Assembly (NCBI RefSeq): GCF_927904885.1
Contig: NZ_CAKMNW010000007.1
Coordinates: forward strand, 1-64,000
Source of the DNA: Candidatus Nitrotoga sp. M5
GTDB taxonomy: Bacteria; Pseudomonadota; Gammaproteobacteria; Burkholderiales; Gallionellaceae
Length of the DNA stretch: 64,000 nt
Direction of reading: 5' to 3'
Shown here: positions 16,789-26,488 of the stretch, piece by piece
Layout of the letters: each line of letters starts with the position of its first letter
Numbering within the stretch: the first letter of the stretch is position 1
Notes under the pieces: generated by a model
Database searches by the model: none
What the model was told of the DNA's origin: nothing
Seen by the model: only the letters and a program-made list of their open reading frames with translations
Program-made: the position numbers and the translations under genes

Positions 16789-18078
16789 ATGGAACATTTG
16801 CTGTATCTCACCCACCGTATCCCTTACCCGCCCAACAAGGGTGACAAAATACGTTCATATCATTTGCTGAAATACTTGGCACAACACTACCATGTTCATC
16901 TCGGCACCTTTGTCGATGATCCAGATGATTGGCAATACGTAAATACAGTAAAGCAATTGTGTAAAGAAACCTATTTCGCTTCTTTAAATCCCCGCACGGC
17001 GCGCCTGCGTAGTTTGGGCGCATTAACCATGAATCGCCCTCTTACACTGGATTATTACCGAAATATTGGATTGCAGGAGTGGGTAAAAGATGTAATCAAG
17101 ACACAGTCTATAAAGCGCGTTCTAATATTCTCTTCTGCCATGGCGCAATTTATAACCGGCATCCAACAAACGCGCTGCATCATCGATTTTGTCGACATAG
17201 ATTCGGACAAATGGCGTCAATACGCTAATAGGAAGCCATGGCCCATGAGTTGGCTATTTCAAAGAGAAAGCCGTTTACTGCTCCGTTACGAGAGACAATT
17301 GGCATGCACGTATGATGCATCGCTGTTCGTTTCAGAAGCTGAGGCTGATCTTTTTAAACAACTGGCACCGGAAAGCGCTCAGAAAATTGGATTCTTCAAT
17401 AATGGTGTGGATAGTGACTATTATTCGCCTAACCGAGAATATTCAGACCCGTACCAAGCAAACATAGCAGCTATTGTATTTACTGGCGCCATGGACTACT
17501 GGCCAAATGTAGACGCTGTGCACTGGTTCGCACAGGAGATTTTCCCATCTGTACTTGCCAATCATCCGCATGCACGCTTTTATATCGTGGGATCTCGCCC
17601 AACTGCAGCCGTACAGGAACTGGCGCATCTATCTGGAGTCGTGGTAACGGGTGCCGTAGATGATGTCAGACCCTATCTCGCCTACGCCAAACTTTCTGTG
17701 GCGCCTTTACGCATCGCCAGAGGCTTACAAAATAAAGTATTGGAAGCCATGGCCATGGCGAAAACGGTTATTGCATCCCCCCAGGCAGCAGAAGGCATTT
17801 TAGCGACATCAGGCAAAGAACTGCATATCGCCAGCAATGGCCCGGAGTTTAGCCGTATTATTATCTCGATGCTCTCAAACAAAGCAGCAGGACATTCTGG
17901 TGAAACCGCCCGCGCCCGAATTCTGGCTGATTACGAATGGGAACGCAGCCTTGACCATGTCAGGACATTGCTTACTGATTCTCCTATAACTGTGTCTGAA
18001 TCCTGCAAGCCAGACACCAGGACTCAGGTAACACAAGAAACACCACACTTGGTCACTATCAAGGATTCGCAGCGATGA
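16789..18078 (+). CDS. XrtA/EpsH-associated sugar transferase, GT4 type
   Basis: A 429-residue glycosyltransferase of the TIGR03087 type that normally sits just before exosortase A. The N-terminal donor-independent domain begins LLYLTHRIPYPPNKGDKIRSYH, the signature of this group. The C-terminal GT-B nucleotide-binding half shows VFTGAMDYWPNVDAVHWF (about 228-245), VTGAVDDVRPYLAYAKLSVAPLRIARGLQNKVLEAMAMAKTV split across 285-330, and the acidic EAMAMAKTVIASPQAAEG site. It transfers a sugar from a nucleotide donor to a growing lipid-linked glycan on the inner face of the membrane. The stop overlaps the xrtA start (ATGA). Confidence 0.9.
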   Translation: MEHLLYLTHRIPYPPNKGDKIRSYHLLKYLAQHYHVHLGTFVDDPDDWQYVNTVKQLCKETYFASLNPRTARLRSLGALTMNRPLTLDYYRNIGLQEWVKDVIKTQSIKRVLIFSSAMAQFITGIQQTRCIIDFVDIDSDKWRQYANRKPWPMSWLFQRESRLLLRYERQLACTYDASLFVSEAEADLFKQLAPESAQKIGFFNNGVDSDYYSPNREYSDPYQANIAAIVFTGAMDYWPNVDAVHWFAQEIFPSVLANHPHARFYIVGSRPTAAVQELAHLSGVVVTGAVDDVRPYLAYAKLSVAPLRIARGLQNKVLEAMAMAKTVIASPQAAEGILATSGKELHIASNGPEFSRIIISMLSNKAAGHSGETARARILADYEWERSLDHVRTLLTDSPITVSESCKPDTRTQVTQETPHLVTIKDSQR

Positions 18079-19673
18079 CTGGCACAACACCACAAGCGTT
18101 AACTACTCCCAATATCGACAACCATATTGGGCAGCCAAAATCACAATGGCGTTTTATGGCGATCCTCACGCTTGCGGCCATTGCTACAATTCTCGCCATT
18201 TATCAGCAAACCGTATTATCCACTGTCGCTATCTGGCTAAGATCCGAGACATTTACTCACGGTTTCTTTATTTTGCCGATTAGCGCCTATCTTATATGGC
18301 TGAAGCGTAAATCGCTTGCCGAGATAGCCCCATACCCGGATTACCGGGGCTTGTTCGTTCTGGCAGGGCTAGGCCTGGGCTGGCTGCTTGCCGATGCCGG
18401 TAGTGTGCAGGTTGTCGCTCAGTTTTGTTTGGTCGCAATGATGCCAGTGACAGTCTGGACTATGTTGGGGCTGCGGGTAACTCGTGCGATTACATTTCCC
18501 CTCGGATTCCTGTTTTTTGCCGTTCCCTTTGGGGAATTTCTGATCCCCCCGTTGATGGATTTCACTGCCGATTTTGTAGTAACCGCACTACAAATAACTA
18601 ATATTCCGGTTTACCGTGAAGGATTGTTTTTCACAATACCAAGTGGTCACTGGTCCGTCGTAGAAGGTTGTAGTGGTTTGCGCTACCTGATCGCATCTTG
18701 TACTTTGGGCACGTTGTACGGCTACCTTACCTATCGCAGTAATAAACGCAGATTGATCTTTGCAGCAATGTCACTGATCGTCCCCATTTTTGCCAATGGA
18801 ATGCGCGCTTATATGATCGTGATGATCGCCCACTTAAGCAATATGAAATTAGCATTGGGAGTTGACCATTACATCTACGGCTGGGTCTTTTTCGGAATCG
18901 TTATGACGTTGCTATTCTGGATTGGCTCTTTCTGGCGAGAAGATCAATCCGATCTCCAGCCACAAAGAAATATGATTGCCGATAACACGGCTCAGAGGAC
19001 TATTACGAATCAAGGATTTGCCATGATGGGCATTGTTACCATTCTGACTGCTGCCTTGTGGCCTGCCTACGCAGCTTATTTGAACAATCGCCCAATCAAA
19101 ACAGATGGGTTAGTGATCAAGCTACCTGATTCACATCAAGGCTGGAATTTACAAACTACGCCATTTACAGATTGGCAGCCACATTACGTTGGTACACATG
19201 CACAAGCCATGCATACTTATCGCAAGGGAGATAAAATCATCGGCGTATACCTCGGGTATTACCGGACTCAACGCCAGGATGCAGAATTAATTAATTCCCA
19301 AAACTTTATGATCCGGCAGAAACATCCGTTATGGAGCAACGTAGGTGAAGGACCGCGTAAGATTTCTCTCAGCGGAAAGAATGAAACAATCCTGCAAACA
19401 TTATTACGCGCCGGTAATAACCGATTATTAATATGGAATTGGAATAGCTTGGACGGTACATATACTACCAACCCATATCTGGCAAAGTTGCTTTTGGCAA
19501 AGGACAAACTATTTGGGCGGCAAGACGATGGTGCAGCAATTGTTATTGCCGCGCCCTATGAGGGTACGCCGGAAACAGCTGCATCGTCTATGCAATCTTT
19601 TGTCAACGATATGTTGCCGGCAATCAATAGCAGTATCAATGAAGTTGCAGAGCACGGCACACATGCACACTAA
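18075..19673 (+). CDS. xrtA: Exosortase A with C-terminal EpsI domain
   Basis: A 532-residue multi-spanning membrane protein: the exosortase that cleaves PEP-CTERM tails and hands the protein to a cell-surface carrier. The putative catalytic triad is visible: Cys199 in VVEGCSGLRYL, Arg244 in IFANGMRAYM, and His265 in GVDHYIYGWV. About eight hydrophobic helices span residues 25-295. The C-terminal part (from about 315, WPAYAAYLNN, through YRTQRQDAELINSQNFM) is an EpsI-like periplasmic domain, fused here as in other betaproteobacterial XrtA proteins. No PEP-CTERM substrate gene is in this window; substrates are usually scattered in the genome. Overlaps: 4 bases with the gene before, 11 with the gene after. 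Confidence 0.93.
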   Translation: MTGTTPQALTTPNIDNHIGQPKSQWRFMAILTLAAIATILAIYQQTVLSTVAIWLRSETFTHGFFILPISAYLIWLKRKSLAEIAPYPDYRGLFVLAGLGLGWLLADAGSVQVVAQFCLVAMMPVTVWTMLGLRVTRAITFPLGFLFFAVPFGEFLIPPLMDFTADFVVTALQITNIPVYREGLFFTIPSGHWSVVEGCSGLRYLIASCTLGTLYGYLTYRSNKRRLIFAAMSLIVPIFANGMRAYMIVMIAHLSNMKLALGVDHYIYGWVFFGIVMTLLFWIGSFWREDQSDLQPQRNMIADNTAQRTITNQGFAMMGIVTILTAALWPAYAAYLNNRPIKTDGLVIKLPDSHQGWNLQTTPFTDWQPHYVGTHAQAMHTYRKGDKIIGVYLGYYRTQRQDAELINSQNFMIRQKHPLWSNVGEGPRKISLSGKNETILQTLLRAGNNRLLIWNWNSLDGTYTTNPYLAKLLLAKDKLFGRQDDGAAIVIAAPYEGTPETAASSMQSFVNDMLPAINSSINEVAEHGTHAH

Positions 19674-20820
19674 TAATCCACCGTTAATTGCGCATGTTAT
19701 TCATCATTTTGGCGTGGGCGGCATGGAAAATGGTATTGTAAATTTGATCAACCATATGCCACCAGGACGCTATCGGCACGCCATCGTATGCTTGACCGGA
19801 TACAGCGAGTTTCGTAAACGCCTGAATCAACACGTCGAATTGGTAGCGCTTAACAAGCGCGCTGGCAATGATATAGGGCTGTATGGTCGATTGTTTCGCG
19901 AGTTGCGGCGACTCAAACCAGCCATTGTGCATACACGCAACCTCGCGGCCTTGGAAGGCCAAGTGGTTGCCACTGCCGCTGGCATCAGCAACAGAGTACA
20001 TAGTGAACATGGGCGTGACATGTTTGACTTGCAGGGCAGGAATCGCAAATACAATTTGCTGAGGCAAGCAATCCGACCGTTGGTAAAGCATTACATTCCA
20101 GTGAGCAAAGATCTGGAACAATGGTTAATTAATACCGTGCGTGTAAATCCGGCAATCTCTACTCAAATTTACAACGGTGTTGATAGTGTAAAATTCTCAC
20201 CACTCATTACGCCAAGAGTCAACTTCGGCCCGCCGGAGTTTTGCCCGCCGGACGGCTTTGTGATCGGCGCCGTGGGGCGCATGGCAGAGGTAAAGGACTA
20301 TCCTAATTTGGTGCGTGCTTTTGTGCACATGCTCGAACTTAGGCCTGAAATCTGCGCTCGCGCGCGGCTGGTAATTTTAGGAGAAGGAGAGGCACGTAAG
20401 TCTTGCCTGGCTTTGCTCAAGCAAGCCAATGTCGAGCATCTCGCCTGGCTACCGGGCAACCGTGACGACATAGCGGATTTGATGCGCCAATTCGATGTCT
20501 TCTGCTTGTCGTCGTTGGGTGAAGGCGTGTCCAACACCATTCTGGAAGCGATGGCATGTGGTTTGCCGGTAGTTGCAACCGCCGTCGGCGGCAACAGCGA
20601 ACTAGTAGACGAAGGCATTACTGGCACGCTGGTGCCGTCGACCAACCCGACAGCGATGGCACATGCATTGCTAACGTATTATCAAGATAGCGCTCGTACC
20701 CGCACACATGGTGCGGCGGGGCGAGTCAAAATTGAGGCACACTTTTCAATGTCAGCCATGGTACGCGGATACCTGAACGTATATGACACAGTGCTGAATA
20801 ATTTAACTAAAGACAAATAA
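19663..20820 (+). CDS. XrtA-associated sugar transferase, GT4 type (second)
   Basis: A 385-residue GT4 glycosyltransferase of the TIGR03088 type, normally directly after xrtA. It begins PLIAHVIHHFGVGGMENGIVN, the diagnostic signature. Then come VHTRNLAALEGQ, the acceptor region with HSEHGRD, and in the C-terminal half FVIGAVGRMAEVKDYPNLVRAF, VIFLGEG-like LVILGEGEARKS, FCLSSLGEGVSNTILEAMACGLP and VATAVGGNSELVDEG. I chose ATG 19663, which overlaps the end of xrtA by 11 bases; the frame is open further upstream (another Met at 19639) but that is within xrtA. The probable role is adding a sugar to the lipid-linked repeat unit in the cytoplasm. Confidence 0.9.
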   Translation: MHTNNPPLIAHVIHHFGVGGMENGIVNLINHMPPGRYRHAIVCLTGYSEFRKRLNQHVELVALNKRAGNDIGLYGRLFRELRRLKPAIVHTRNLAALEGQVVATAAGISNRVHSEHGRDMFDLQGRNRKYNLLRQAIRPLVKHYIPVSKDLEQWLINTVRVNPAISTQIYNGVDSVKFSPLITPRVNFGPPEFCPPDGFVIGAVGRMAEVKDYPNLVRAFVHMLELRPEICARARLVILGEGEARKSCLALLKQANVEHLAWLPGNRDDIADLMRQFDVFCLSSLGEGVSNTILEAMACGLPVVATAVGGNSELVDEGITGTLVPSTNPTAMAHALLTYYQDSARTRTHGAAGRVKIEAHFSMSAMVRGYLNVYDTVLNNLTKDK

Positions 20821-20843
20821 CATAACAAATTGAAAACAAAATC

Positions 20844-22757
20844 ATGTGTGGAATAGCCGGTATATTTGATACACAAACCAAACGTCCCATTGATCAGGCG
20901 TTGCTCGAGCGCATGAACCAGACTCAGCATCATCGCGGTCCAGATGAGAGCGGCTTGCACGCAGAGCCAGGAATGGCAATGGCGCACAAGCGGCTCTCGA
21001 TCATAGACCTTTCCTCCGGTCACCAGCCTTTGTTCAATGAAGACGGCAGCGTAGTGGTGGTGTTCAATGGTGAGATATACAATTTCGTCGATTTAATTCC
21101 TGAATTGCAAGCATTGGGACATACCTTCCGCACCCGTTGCGATACTGAAGTCATCGTACATGCTTGGGAGCAATGGGGTGAAGCCTGCGTCGAGCGCTTT
21201 CGTGGCATGTTCGCATTCGGATTATGGGACCGCAATCAAGAGACGTTTTTTCTGGCACGCGATCGCCTCGGTGTGAAGCCGCTCTACTATGCACTGCTTG
21301 ACGACGGGCAACTTATCTTTGGATCCGAACTCAAAGTCCTTACCGCTCACCCAGCGTTGCGACGTGACATTGATCCGCGCGCAATTGAGGAATATTTCGC
21401 CTACGGCTATATTCCCGAACCACGCACCATATACCAGCAAGCCTTTAAGCTGTCACCTGCGCATACCCTCACCGTGAAACGTGGGCAGCCAATGCCCCAA
21501 CCGCGAGAATATTGGGACGTACCATTCCATCCTCTGGCGCCAATGACGGAAGCCGAGGCGCAAGAAGAGCTTGTACCGCTACTGCGCGAATCTGTAAAAA
21601 TTCGTATGGCCTCAGAGGTACCACTAGGCGCTTTCCTTTCCGGTGGCGTAGATTCCAGCGCTGTAGTAGCAATGATGGCTGAATTGTCCACCGAACCAGT
21701 TAATACTTGTTCTATCTCTTTCGGCGACCCAGCATTTAATGAATCCGAATACGCAGCAATGGTCGCAAAACGCTATCACACTAATCATCGAGTGGAACAA
21801 GTTGATACCGATGATTTCGAGCTCATCGATAAGTTGGCTGCACTCTACGATGAACCTTACGCAGACAGCTCTGCCATTCCCACGTACCGCGTGTGCCAAC
21901 TTGCGCGACGCAATGTCACGGTTGCGCTTTCCGGTGACGGTGGCGACGAAAACCTTGCTGGTTACCGACGTTATCGCTGGCATCTGAACGAAGAACGCAT
22001 GCGCAGTTTTATTCCAGCTACTGTGCGTCGCCCCGTATTCAACCTGCTAGGCAAGCTCTATCCAAAAGCAGATTGGGCACCTAAAATTTTTCGTGCCAAA
22101 TCTACATTCGAAGGTATGGCGCGAGATTCGGTAGAAGGTTATTTTCATAGTATCTCGCTCTTCAGCGATGCAATGCGCGCACGTCTGTTCAGTCCGGACT
22201 TTAAGCGGGCGTTAGATGGCTACCGCGCGGTGGAAGTGATGTACCGGCACGATGAACACTCGCCTGCAGAAGAACCCTTGGCGCGAGTGCAGTATCTCGA
22301 TATCAAAACCTATCTCGTGGGCGACATTCTCACCAAGGTGGATCGTGCCAGCATGGCGCATGCGCTTGAAGTACGTGAACCTCTGCTTGACCACAAATTA
22401 GTGGAGTGGGCTTCACGCTTACCCGCATCGCTCAAGCTTCAAGGTGGGGAAGGTAAATATATATTCAAGAAAGCGATGGAGCCTCACCTGCCAACTGAAA
22501 TCTTATATCGCAAGAAAATGGGTTTCGCGGTGCCGCTTGCAAGCTGGTTTCGCGGCCCATTGAAAGAAAAGGTACGCCAGGCAGTACTGGGGCCAACCCT
22601 TGCAGCCACTGGTTACTTTAATGCAGATTACCTCTGTGAACTGGTCGACCAGCATCAAGCGGGACTGCGTGATTACAGTACTCCATTGTGGACCCTGCTA
22701 ATGTTCGAAGCATTTCTTCGCCAGAGTTGTAGTATAAAAGAGCAACCAGGGCTTTAA
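20844..22757 (+). CDS. XrtA-associated amidotransferase (asparagine synthase-like)
   Basis: A 637-residue glutamine-dependent asparagine synthase relative of the XrtA group (TIGR03108 type, amidotransferase 1). The N-terminal class II glutaminase starts MCGIAGIF with the nucleophilic Cys2, and includes HRGPDESG, HKRLSIIDLSSGHQPL, NGEIYNF and FRTRCDTEVIVHAWEQWG. The synthetase domain carries the ATP PP-loop FLSGGVDSSAVVAMM (about 264-278), VALSGDGGDENLAGYRRY, and EVREPLLDHKLVEWAS. In XrtA loci the enzyme probably amidates a carboxyl group on the polymer or a precursor rather than making free asparagine; that is inference from context. The gene begins 23 bases after the previous stop, and the acyltransferase gene follows after 4 bases. 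Confidence 0.92.
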   Translation: MCGIAGIFDTQTKRPIDQALLERMNQTQHHRGPDESGLHAEPGMAMAHKRLSIIDLSSGHQPLFNEDGSVVVVFNGEIYNFVDLIPELQALGHTFRTRCDTEVIVHAWEQWGEACVERFRGMFAFGLWDRNQETFFLARDRLGVKPLYYALLDDGQLIFGSELKVLTAHPALRRDIDPRAIEEYFAYGYIPEPRTIYQQAFKLSPAHTLTVKRGQPMPQPREYWDVPFHPLAPMTEAEAQEELVPLLRESVKIRMASEVPLGAFLSGGVDSSAVVAMMAELSTEPVNTCSISFGDPAFNESEYAAMVAKRYHTNHRVEQVDTDDFELIDKLAALYDEPYADSSAIPTYRVCQLARRNVTVALSGDGGDENLAGYRRYRWHLNEERMRSFIPATVRRPVFNLLGKLYPKADWAPKIFRAKSTFEGMARDSVEGYFHSISLFSDAMRARLFSPDFKRALDGYRAVEVMYRHDEHSPAEEPLARVQYLDIKTYLVGDILTKVDRASMAHALEVREPLLDHKLVEWASRLPASLKLQGGEGKYIFKKAMEPHLPTEILYRKKMGFAVPLASWFRGPLKEKVRQAVLGPTLAATGYFNADYLCELVDQHQAGLRDYSTPLWTLLMFEAFLRQSCSIKEQPGL

Positions 22758-22761
22758 GTTC

Positions 22762-23733
22762 ATGCATCGCACTACATCAGGTCAAACCAAACGAACAAAG
22801 CAGAAGCCACATTCTGGAAACGACATACCGCGGTTTACATCGTTCGATTACCTGCGCCTTTTCGCGATGATTTTGGTTACACTGCAGCACGGAATGGCAG
22901 TCGCTGGCTATTACGAACAAACCACTTGGGAAAATATTAATTTGGGGCAGGTGGGTGTGGGATTGTTCTGCGCTCTGAGCGGCTATCTAGCTTTCTCCGG
23001 CGGGGCAGCACCTGCTATTGACTGGCTGAAAAAGCGTTTATGGCAGATATATCCAGCTTACTGGATAACGACAATTGCAGCCTTCCTCCTCACCTGGGCG
23101 GCAGGCACGAAGAGCATTGATGGGTGGCTTTTTTTATCTCAAATGGCAGGCACGGGTTATTTCACGCATGGTTGGGAGCTAATCAATGTCGTGTCCTGGT
23201 TTATCTCACTCATTTTGCTATGCTATGTCATTGCGTTTATCTGCAAATGGCTCAGCGCACCGCGACTAATACTTATCATTGTCGTCATCATCACCCTTGC
23301 CCTGCTTGCAACTCGCAGCGAGGTTGATCTTAGTCGCCATATACTATCGTTCTGCGTAGCAGGTCTCATAGCCCAGACCTGCCAGCGTCCCGCCGTGTTG
23401 CTCGCTGTAATATCCAGCCTATTATGTGCAGCCTTTCTTTGGCCACAATCTTTTTATGCGGCTTTCAGTATCGCGTTGCTTGCGCTAGCTCTTGCATGGC
23501 ACACTTCCGATACTTGGTTGACCAGCGTTTCGCGCAACTATGTTTATGAATATTTTTTGGTTCATGGCATTTTCCTTGTCGGGTTCGCACGATTCGCGCC
23601 CCAACAAAAGCTTTTGAGCGGCACGATTGCGATTACCTTGGCCATTGTTGCCGCAGTCATTTTGAAGAAGCTCACCGAACGTTTGGTAGCTTGGCTGCGG
23701 CGATATGACTCAACAAAAACTTCAACAGCTTAA
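22762..23733 (+). CDS. Acyltransferase 3 family membrane protein
   Basis: A 323-residue integral membrane O-acyltransferase with about nine or ten hydrophobic helices. The family start is visible at about residues 24-45 (TSFDYLRLFAMILVTLQHGMAVAG), with the catalytic-type His in LQHGMA replacing the usual arginine/histidine pair context. VGVGLFCALSGYLAF and KRLWQIYPAYWI follow (about 67-105). These enzymes O-acetylate or O-acylate polysaccharides using acyl-CoA from the cytoplasm. The first 20 residues are basic and unusually polar (HRTTSGQTKRTKQKP). No clear ribosome binding site is present, but the 4-base gap to the amidotransferase suggests coupling. Immediately after the stop lies a broken glycosyltransferase copy. 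Confidence 0.85.
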   Translation: MHRTTSGQTKRTKQKPHSGNDIPRFTSFDYLRLFAMILVTLQHGMAVAGYYEQTTWENINLGQVGVGLFCALSGYLAFSGGAAPAIDWLKKRLWQIYPAYWITTIAAFLLTWAAGTKSIDGWLFLSQMAGTGYFTHGWELINVVSWFISLILLCYVIAFICKWLSAPRLILIIVVIITLALLATRSEVDLSRHILSFCVAGLIAQTCQRPAVLLAVISSLLCAAFLWPQSFYAAFSIALLALALAWHTSDTWLTSVSRNYVYEYFLVHGIFLVGFARFAPQQKLLSGTIAITLAIVAAVILKKLTERLVAWLRRYDSTKTSTA

Positions 23734-23735
23734 TC

Positions 23736-23945
23736 ATGCGTATTTTGTACCTACTTGACCACTCGACTCCACTCCGATTTGATTACACCTCCCGCAGGCT
23801 CTAAAAGCTGCGCGAACAAAGCGCTGAGTTGGGAAGGTTTAACCTAACCAGCACAAAACAAACTTTAATCACGGCAACAAAATGGAAATACAGAATTACC
23901 AGTACAACCGGATTCATCGGCATGCATCTTCCAAGCGCATAGTAA
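23736..23945 (+). pseudogene. Broken 5' copy of the XrtA-associated glycosyltransferase
   Basis: From ATG 23736 the frame reads MRILYLLDHSTPLRFDYTSR, then a stop after RRL, then KLREQSAELGRFNLTSTKQ. This aligns along its length with the start of the intact gene at 25269 (MRILHILDHSIPLHSGYTFR, KEQRALGWETTHLTSPKQ). After a frame change it continues NYQYNRIHRHAS, matching GWHFFRTHHAT. It is therefore the decayed 5' end of a paralogue or an older copy. The intact gene lies 1.5 kb downstream, with the sugar-nucleotide enzyme inserted between. Confidence 0.75.
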
Positions 23946-24092
23946 TCAAGTCGCTTGGCGTATACAGACTGGAATTAATGATATTCAGCGCGCCTAAAGT
24001 TGGCTCATTTTTTTCCGATCAAATTAGTTTGATTAATAATTCATAATGCGAATGCTACTTTCGCAGAGCATCTATGATTTAAGGACACCGCA

Positions 24093-25115
24093 ATGAAAAA
24101 GGTTTTGATCCTTGGTGTAAACGGCTTCATAGGCCACCACTTGTCCAATTGCATTCTTGCTACAACTGATTGGGATATATACGGCATGGATGTAAACACA
24201 GACCGTATAACAGATCTGCTCGTGCAGCCACGCTTTCACTTTTTTGAAGGTGACATCACCATCAACAAAGAATGGATGGAATATCATATAAAGAAATGCG
24301 ATGTGATTTTACCGTTAGTGGCTATTGCTACGCCCTCCACCTATGTCAAGGAGCCACTGCGGGTATTTGAGTTGGACTTCGAAGCAAATCTACCCATCGT
24401 GCGTGCAGCCGTGAAACACAAGAAACACCTAATATTTCCGTCAACATCTGAAGTTTATGGCATGTGTCATGATGAGGAATTTGACCCCGAAAATTCTGAG
24501 CTTGTATGCGGCCCGATTAACAAACCGCGCTGGATTTATTCCTGCGCTAAGCAATTAATGGACCGTGTTATTTGGGGCTATGGAATGGAACAAGGATTAA
24601 ACTTTACCCTCTTTCGTCCATTCAACTGGATCGGCTCAGGACTGGACTCCATCCACACCCCAAAAGAAGGAAGCTCGCGCGTGCTGACACAATTTTTCGG
24701 CCACATTGTGCGCGGCGAAAATATAAATCTGGTAGACGGTGGACAACAGAAACGCGCATTCACTTATATCGATGATGGCATAGCTGCACTCATGAAGATC
24801 ATTACGAACAAGAATGGAATTGCTTCCGGCAAAATTTACAACATCGGCAACCCAGCTAACAACTATTCCATCCGTAGCTTGGCTACCATGATGCTTAAAC
24901 TAGCTGAAGAATATCCGGAGTACCGCGATTCTGCGAGCAAGGTACAACTGGTAGCAACCACTGCAGCAGTCTATTACGGCAATGGCTACCAGGACGTGCA
25001 AAACCGAGTTCCCAAGATCACCAACACCTGTGAGGAACTGGGATGGGAACCAACCATTTCGATGGCAGATGCGCTGCGCAAAATTTTTGATGCTTATCGC
25101 GGACAAGTTTTATGA
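24093..25115 (+). CDS. UDP-4-keto-pentose/UDP-xylose synthase-like (ArnA decarboxylase half)
   Basis: A 340-residue NAD-dependent short-chain dehydrogenase/reductase matching the C-terminal UDP-glucuronate decarboxylase domain of ArnA. It resembles the stand-alone enzyme of Ralstonia that makes UDP-4-keto-pentose and UDP-xylose. The nucleotide loop is GVNGFIG (8-14). The catalytic residues by analogy to ArnA are Ser119-Glu120 in FPSTSEVYG and Tyr149/Lys153 in IYSCAK, plus an arginine in QNRVPKI near the C-terminus. The ArnA-type landmarks ATPSTYVKEPLRVFELDFE and LFRPFNWIGSGLDSI are present. It supplies a pentose for the exopolysaccharide, from UDP-glucuronic acid. It has no fused formyltransferase domain; a separate formyltransferase gene lies 5 kb downstream in the same direction. 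Confidence 0.87.
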   Translation: MKKVLILGVNGFIGHHLSNCILATTDWDIYGMDVNTDRITDLLVQPRFHFFEGDITINKEWMEYHIKKCDVILPLVAIATPSTYVKEPLRVFELDFEANLPIVRAAVKHKKHLIFPSTSEVYGMCHDEEFDPENSELVCGPINKPRWIYSCAKQLMDRVIWGYGMEQGLNFTLFRPFNWIGSGLDSIHTPKEGSSRVLTQFFGHIVRGENINLVDGGQQKRAFTYIDDGIAALMKIITNKNGIASGKIYNIGNPANNYSIRSLATMMLKLAEEYPEYRDSASKVQLVATTAAVYYGNGYQDVQNRVPKITNTCEELGWEPTISMADALRKIFDAYRGQVL

Positions 25116-25268
25116 TCCGTGCAACCTGTGAGATTAATTTACAAAATACTGAGTTTAGAAGCCTGGAGAGATACTTTCAAAATAGCAGAACGCCAAATCA
25201 AGCCGCTATTAGTTACTTTACTTTGAATTTAAATTCGCAATTTAAACATAAGCAAACGATTTAAAAAA

Positions 25269-26483
25269 ATGCGTATCCTACATATCCTCGATCACTCAAT
25301 CCCATTACACAGTGGCTATACTTTTCGCACGCTTTCAATTCTTAAAGAACAACGCGCATTGGGATGGGAAACCACTCACCTGACTAGTCCAAAGCAGGGT
25401 GTCTGTAGCGCAAGCGAAGAGAAAATCGATGGCTGGCATTTTTTCCGTACTCACCATGCAACTACTCAAATAGCGAAAGTACCTATCTTAAATCAGGTTT
25501 CCATCATTAACAGTCTTGCCCGCCGTCTTGATGAAGTAGCCAGAAAAGTTAAACCGGATATTTTACATGCACACTCCCCTGCCCTGAATGCCATAGCCGC
25601 ATTGCGTGTTGGACGCAGTTTGGGCATTCCTGTGGTCTATGAGGTTCGCGCATTCTGGGAAGATGCAGCGGTAGATCATGGCACCAGCAAAGAACACGGT
25701 CTGCGTTACCGCCTCACACGTGCGCTTGAAACCTATGCATTCAAGCGCGTGAATGCCATTACTACAATCTGTGAAGGCTTGCGCAACGATATCGTGATGC
25801 GTGGTATTTCAGCACAAAAAATTACCGTCATTCCTAATGCTGTGGATATTGAAAAATTTTCCTTGGAAAGCACACCGGATAACGTACTTAAACAGCAACT
25901 AAATCTGACAGGCTACCGCGTCATCGGCTTCATAGGCTCATTCTATGCCTATGAAGGACTGGATTTGTTGCTAACTGCATTACCACGCATTCTCGACCAA
26001 GCACCGGATGTACGTATTTTGTTAGTGGGCGGTGGGCCACAAGAAGAAGCGCTGAAACAGCAATCTCGCCAACTCGGCATTGCAGATAAAATTGTGTTCA
26101 CTGGTCGAGTGCCACACAGTGAAGTAAACCGCTATTACGACCTGGTGGACGTACTCGTTTATCCACGCCATTCAATGCGTCTCACTGAACTAGTTACACC
26201 GTTGAAACCACTGGAAGCAATGGCACAGGGCCGTTTATTTGTGGCTTCCAACGTAGGTGGTCACAAAGAACTGATTCGTGATGGCGAAACGGGCATGTTG
26301 TTCAAAGCTGAGTCTCCGCAAGACCTGGCAAGCAAGGTGCTCGACTTACTTAGCGCGCCCGAACGCTGGCCAACGATGAAAGCTGCTGGGCGGCGCTTTG
26401 TTGAGACAGAGCGGAACTGGAAAGTGTCCGTAGCTAACTATCGCAACGTTTACACTAGCTTAATCGACAAAGCGACAGGGTAA
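25269..26483 (+). CDS. XrtA-associated glycosyltransferase, GT4 (TIGR04063 type)
   Basis: A 404-residue GT4 glycosyltransferase of a subgroup found in exosortase A loci. The N-terminal signature is MRILHILDHSIPLHSGYTFR followed by ILKEQRALGWETTHLTSPKQG. The middle is VYEVRAFWEDAAVDHGTSKEHGLRYRLTRALE split over about 130-160. The GT-B donor half has VIGFIGSFYAYEGLDLLLTAL, VLLVGGGPQEEAL, VFTGRVPHSEVNRYYDLVDV, and KPLEAMAQGRLFVASNVGGHKEL. A decayed copy of its 5' end is at 23736. A 153-base gap without ribosome binding site consensus precedes it, so it may begin a new transcript. The next glycosyltransferase gene starts 5 bases after its stop. Confidence 0.9.
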   Translation: MRILHILDHSIPLHSGYTFRTLSILKEQRALGWETTHLTSPKQGVCSASEEKIDGWHFFRTHHATTQIAKVPILNQVSIINSLARRLDEVARKVKPDILHAHSPALNAIAALRVGRSLGIPVVYEVRAFWEDAAVDHGTSKEHGLRYRLTRALETYAFKRVNAITTICEGLRNDIVMRGISAQKITVIPNAVDIEKFSLESTPDNVLKQQLNLTGYRVIGFIGSFYAYEGLDLLLTALPRILDQAPDVRILLVGGGPQEEALKQQSRQLGIADKIVFTGRVPHSEVNRYYDLVDVLVYPRHSMRLTELVTPLKPLEAMAQGRLFVASNVGGHKELIRDGETGMLFKAESPQDLASKVLDLLSAPERWPTMKAAGRRFVETERNWKVSVANYRNVYTSLIDKATG

Positions 26484-26488
26484 GCAGA

